Origin: Bacteroides neonati
Lineage (GTDB): Bacteria > Bacteroidota > Bacteroidia > Bacteroidales > Bacteroidaceae
DNA: 64,000 nt
NCBI RefSeq assembly: GCF_000499785.1
Contig: NZ_HG726020.1
Coordinates: 1,344,316 to 1,408,315 of the forward strand
Reading direction: 5' to 3'
Both the position numbers and the translations under genes were made by a program. Numbering within the stretch: position 1 is the first letter of the stretch; every line of letters begins with the position of its first letter. A model generated the notes under the pieces. That model saw nothing but the letters and a program-made list of their open reading frames with translations, made no database searches and was not told the DNA's origin. Shown here piece after piece: positions 61,791 through 64,000 of this stretch.

Positions 61791-63179
61791 CTACCCTTCA
61801 AGCGCAATTCCTACTGCCTGCTTGATACGGTCGGCCATACCGATTCCTCCTTTTATATTCCCTGCCAGCACCAGACCGGGATATTGTTTTTGTAGGGCAT
61901 CAATCGTGGTAAGCCTGTCGGCACTACTAGAATCGTATTGAGGAATCGCCCTCTCATGCCGAAAGATACGAATCAAATCGGGGGTTACATCAGTCGGATA
62001 ATTCAGCATCTCGTGCAGAGTTGTACGAATCACTTCAGCTACTTCGGCATCACTCTTCTTCACCAGTTCGGGGTGTCTCATTCCACCCAAGAAGTAAGAA
62101 TACAAAACTCCCCCTTGAGGAGTCCTTTCTTCGAAACAGGCCGATGGAAACAAGATACCTAAAACCGGTTTCTGCTCACAAGAAGGTACCAATCCGCCAA
62201 AGGCTTTGTATTCCTTTTCATACGTATGACGTAATCCTACACTGACTTGCATAACGGGGGCATACGTAAGATTACTGATCCGGCTCATCTGCTCAGTCGG
62301 TACAAAAGGCAACAGTGCAGGCAGTGCAAAGGCAGGCGTGGTGGTTATCACCTTTCGGCAGCGAATGTGATGAGCCACTCCATCTGCATCTGTAAAACGA
62401 ACCAACCAACCTTGCTCACAAGGCATTAGGGAAGTTTCGGTAGCACCTAACGAGAAGCGTTGATTGCCAATAGCCTGCTCCAACGCATCGACCAAACGGC
62501 TAAGGCCTCCACGGGTAGAGAATACCTTCCGGGTAGCCAGTCGGTCGCGTTCGCTACGAGACGAAAAAGACTTTGCCACACCACCACGTATGAAACTTCC
62601 ATAGGTCTGTTCGAGTTGATACAGTTTGGGTAAGGCATGACGGGTAACCAACCGCATGGGATCTCCGGCATAAACACCGGAAATAAACGGATCGACAGCA
62701 TAGCGCAGATAAGAGACTCCTAAGCGGCGTTGAACTAACTCGCCGATGCTTTCGTCGGGATTGGTACCTTTCGCGCGAAAGGGCTCGCCCAATATACGCA
62801 GTTTATCTTTGGTACTGAACAAGGGAGTAGCAATGGCACTCAACAATCCCGAGGGAAGCAGATGAAAACGACTGCCCTTCCAGATAAGACGTTGCTTGGA
62901 GGCTTCGCATGCTGTCTCCAAACCGCAAATGGGAGAAAGATCCGCAAACAACTCGGCTACTTCGGGGTGAGAGATTACCCCCGTATTAGGACCACTTTCG
63001 AACGTAAATCCCGCTTCGTGGTACGTGCGTATCTGTCCGCCCGTACGCGATTGTTGCTCGATTACCTCGACATCACACCCTTTACGGTTGAGGTAATAGG
63101 CCGTAGTCAGTCCGGTAAGCCCCGCACCAATAATGACGGTATCTCGCAACCGGTGGATGTCTGTTGCTGTTTGATTCAT
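61791..63179 (-). CDS. hemG: protoporphyrinogen oxidase
   Basis: A 462-aa FAD-dependent oxidase of the HemY type that converts protoporphyrinogen IX to protoporphyrin IX, the next-to-last step of heme synthesis. The FAD-binding GAGLTGLTTAYYL is at about 18-30, followed by IEQQSRTGGQIRT. The C-terminal AGNIKGGIGMADRIKQA matches the conserved end of the family. No membrane helix. It begins 2 bp after the hemN stop, so both are co-transcribed leftward. The 47 bp between this gene and the efflux operon hold no clear hairpin. Confidence 0.93.
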   Translation of the reverse strand: MNQTATDIHRLRDTVIIGAGLTGLTTAYYLNRKGCDVEVIEQQSRTGGQIRTYHEAGFTFESGPNTGVISHPEVAELFADLSPICGLETACEASKQRLIWKGSRFHLLPSGLLSAIATPLFSTKDKLRILGEPFRAKGTNPDESIGELVQRRLGVSYLRYAVDPFISGVYAGDPMRLVTRHALPKLYQLEQTYGSFIRGGVAKSFSSRSERDRLATRKVFSTRGGLSRLVDALEQAIGNQRFSLGATETSLMPCEQGWLVRFTDADGVAHHIRCRKVITTTPAFALPALLPFVPTEQMSRISNLTYAPVMQVSVGLRHTYEKEYKAFGGLVPSCEQKPVLGILFPSACFEERTPQGGVLYSYFLGGMRHPELVKKSDAEVAEVIRTTLHEMLNYPTDVTPDLIRIFRHERAIPQYDSSSADRLTTIDALQKQYPGLVLAGNIKGGIGMADRIKQAVGIALEG

Positions 63180-63181
63180 TG

Positions 63182-64000
63182 TTATAAAGGTTTTGAATAA
63201 GAGTGAGGTGTATGAAGCATCAGTTTATCGAGCGAAGCAGCTACGTTGCGTACAAATGCAGAGCCTTCCGCCGTCATCTCCAGATAGGTATCGGTATAAC
63301 GAATCAGTCCATCATGAGCAAAAGCCGACAGTTTCTGTTCATCATAGGCCGTAGCAGCCTTTAAGGCAGACACCGATACATGCAACCGCTCGGAAAGAGC
63401 CTTCCAATCGATACACTCATTGCACATCAACGCCTCAATCACCTCTCTGGTAAGCTGTTCGGTTGGAGAGAGCGCATAGCCTTTGGCAATGCATAGTTCG
63501 CCCCGACCCATGGTTTCGATATAGTGCGGAATATCTTTCGTATTTTGAGCATAAGCCGATTCGAGTTGGCTGATGCCCGTCACTCCTAACGCATATACCT
63601 GTGCGGTAGTGCGCCGGGTACAATATCCTTGAAAGTTACGATGCAACTGTCTGTTTTTCATAGCCAGACTCAGCTCGTCATCGGGACGTACAAAGTGATC
63701 CATCCCGATTGATTGATAGCCCGATGCGTGCAACAAGCCGGCAGCCGTATCAAACATCGCTCGTTTCTCCCGGCTATCGGGCAAACCCGATTTCTCCAGA
63801 ATCAATTGTCGTTTGTTGACCCAAGGCACGTGCGCATAACCAAACGCAACCAGTCTGTCGGGCGATAAAGCAATGGCTTGCTCTATGCTCCGGGCAAAGC
63901 TATCCACTGTCTGTTTAGGCAAACCGTACAGCAGATCGAGATTGATACTTGCTCCCTTCTCGCGTAGTAACGCAAAGATATCTTCCATCGGCAACAGAGA
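63182..64000 (-). CDS. hemN: oxygen-independent coproporphyrinogen III oxidase, 5' part missing
   Basis: The C-terminal 272 residues of a HemN-type radical SAM enzyme; the frame stays open to the window edge, so the N-terminal iron-sulfur motif (CxxxCxxC) lies outside. Typical remains are NLDLLYGLPKQTVDSF, YGYAHVPW-like FGYAHVPWVNKRQ and the C-terminal winged-helix HemN_C domain. It makes protoporphyrinogen IX, the substrate of the hemG product encoded 2 bp downstream. Internal start codons in the frame are not real starts. Confidence 0.93.
   Translation of the reverse strand, partial: SLLPMEDIFALLREKGASINLDLLYGLPKQTVDSFARSIEQAIALSPDRLVAFGYAHVPWVNKRQLILEKSGLPDSREKRAMFDTAAGLLHASGYQSIGMDHFVRPDDELSLAMKNRQLHRNFQGYCTRRTTAQVYALGVTGISQLESAYAQNTKDIPHYIETMGRGELCIAKGYALSPTEQLTREVIEALMCNECIDWKALSERLHVSVSALKAATAYDEQKLSAFAHDGLIRYTDTYLEMTAEGSAFVRNVAASLDKLMLHTPHSYSKPL

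Overview
The window looks like a chromosome segment from the order Bacteroidales, most probably Bacteroides or a close relative. Reasons: SusC/SusD-type genes, GH92/GH130/GH20/GH89 glycan enzymes, fimbrillin-type (Mfa/Fim) fimbriae, Bacteroides-type promoters (TAnnTTTG, sometimes with TTTG 19-22 bp upstream), A-rich leaders instead of strong Shine-Dalgarno sites, and an IS982-type insertion sequence. I see no rRNA, tRNA or CRISPR array.

Layout. 1-1579: the end of a DUF6261-like gene, a small membrane protein and a non-coding stretch with a phased palindrome array and a long hairpin. 1580-10515: a leftward operon for host N-glycan breakdown (GH92, GH20, MFS carrier, GH130 phosphorylase, GH92). 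10624-13124: dnaB and ispE, divergent. 13402-20718: a leftward unit of metzincin-type protease, SusC and SusD. 20908-26954: AddA/AddB-like recombination nuclease-helicases. 27062-33252: a receiver-histidine kinase, UDP-glucuronate decarboxylase, an IbrA/IbrB-like pair, a probable non-coding RNA, and a LuxR regulator with a hemerythrin protein. 33327-35486: GH89. 35586-48674: a nine-gene leftward fimbrial operon. 48743-48983: an inverted-repeat-bounded promoter next to a tyrosine recombinase gene, which in turn has an IS982 element placed directly upstream of it. 50993-52744: a gene-poor AT-rich stretch. 52745-61743: a lipoprotein of unknown function and a Cus-type copper/silver efflux operon. 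61791-64000: hemG and the 3' part of hemN.

The most interesting region is 35586-50992. The fimbrial operon has no visible promoter of its own. A consensus promoter lies just upstream, inside a 241-bp segment bounded by perfect 21-bp inverted repeats. Each repeat arm is built like a tyrosine-recombinase core site (6-bp inverted arms around a 7-bp spacer). As sequenced the promoter points away from the fimbrial genes (OFF). Inversion would place it about 100 bp upstream of the first gene (ON). The neighbouring recombinase is the natural candidate to flip it, but an intact IS982-type element (18-bp inverted repeats, 8-bp target duplication) has inserted about 10 bp upstream of its start codon and may have silenced it, freezing the switch. 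This is inferred from sequence and from known invertible promoters in Bacteroides; it has not been tested.

Secondary points are a predicted ~310-nt RNA with repeated AAGGTA motifs (31571-31880), the IbrA/IbrB-like pair beside it, a 41-bp phased array of palindromes (1043-1264), and a palindromic repeat shared in opposite orientation by two intergenic regions 39 kb apart.
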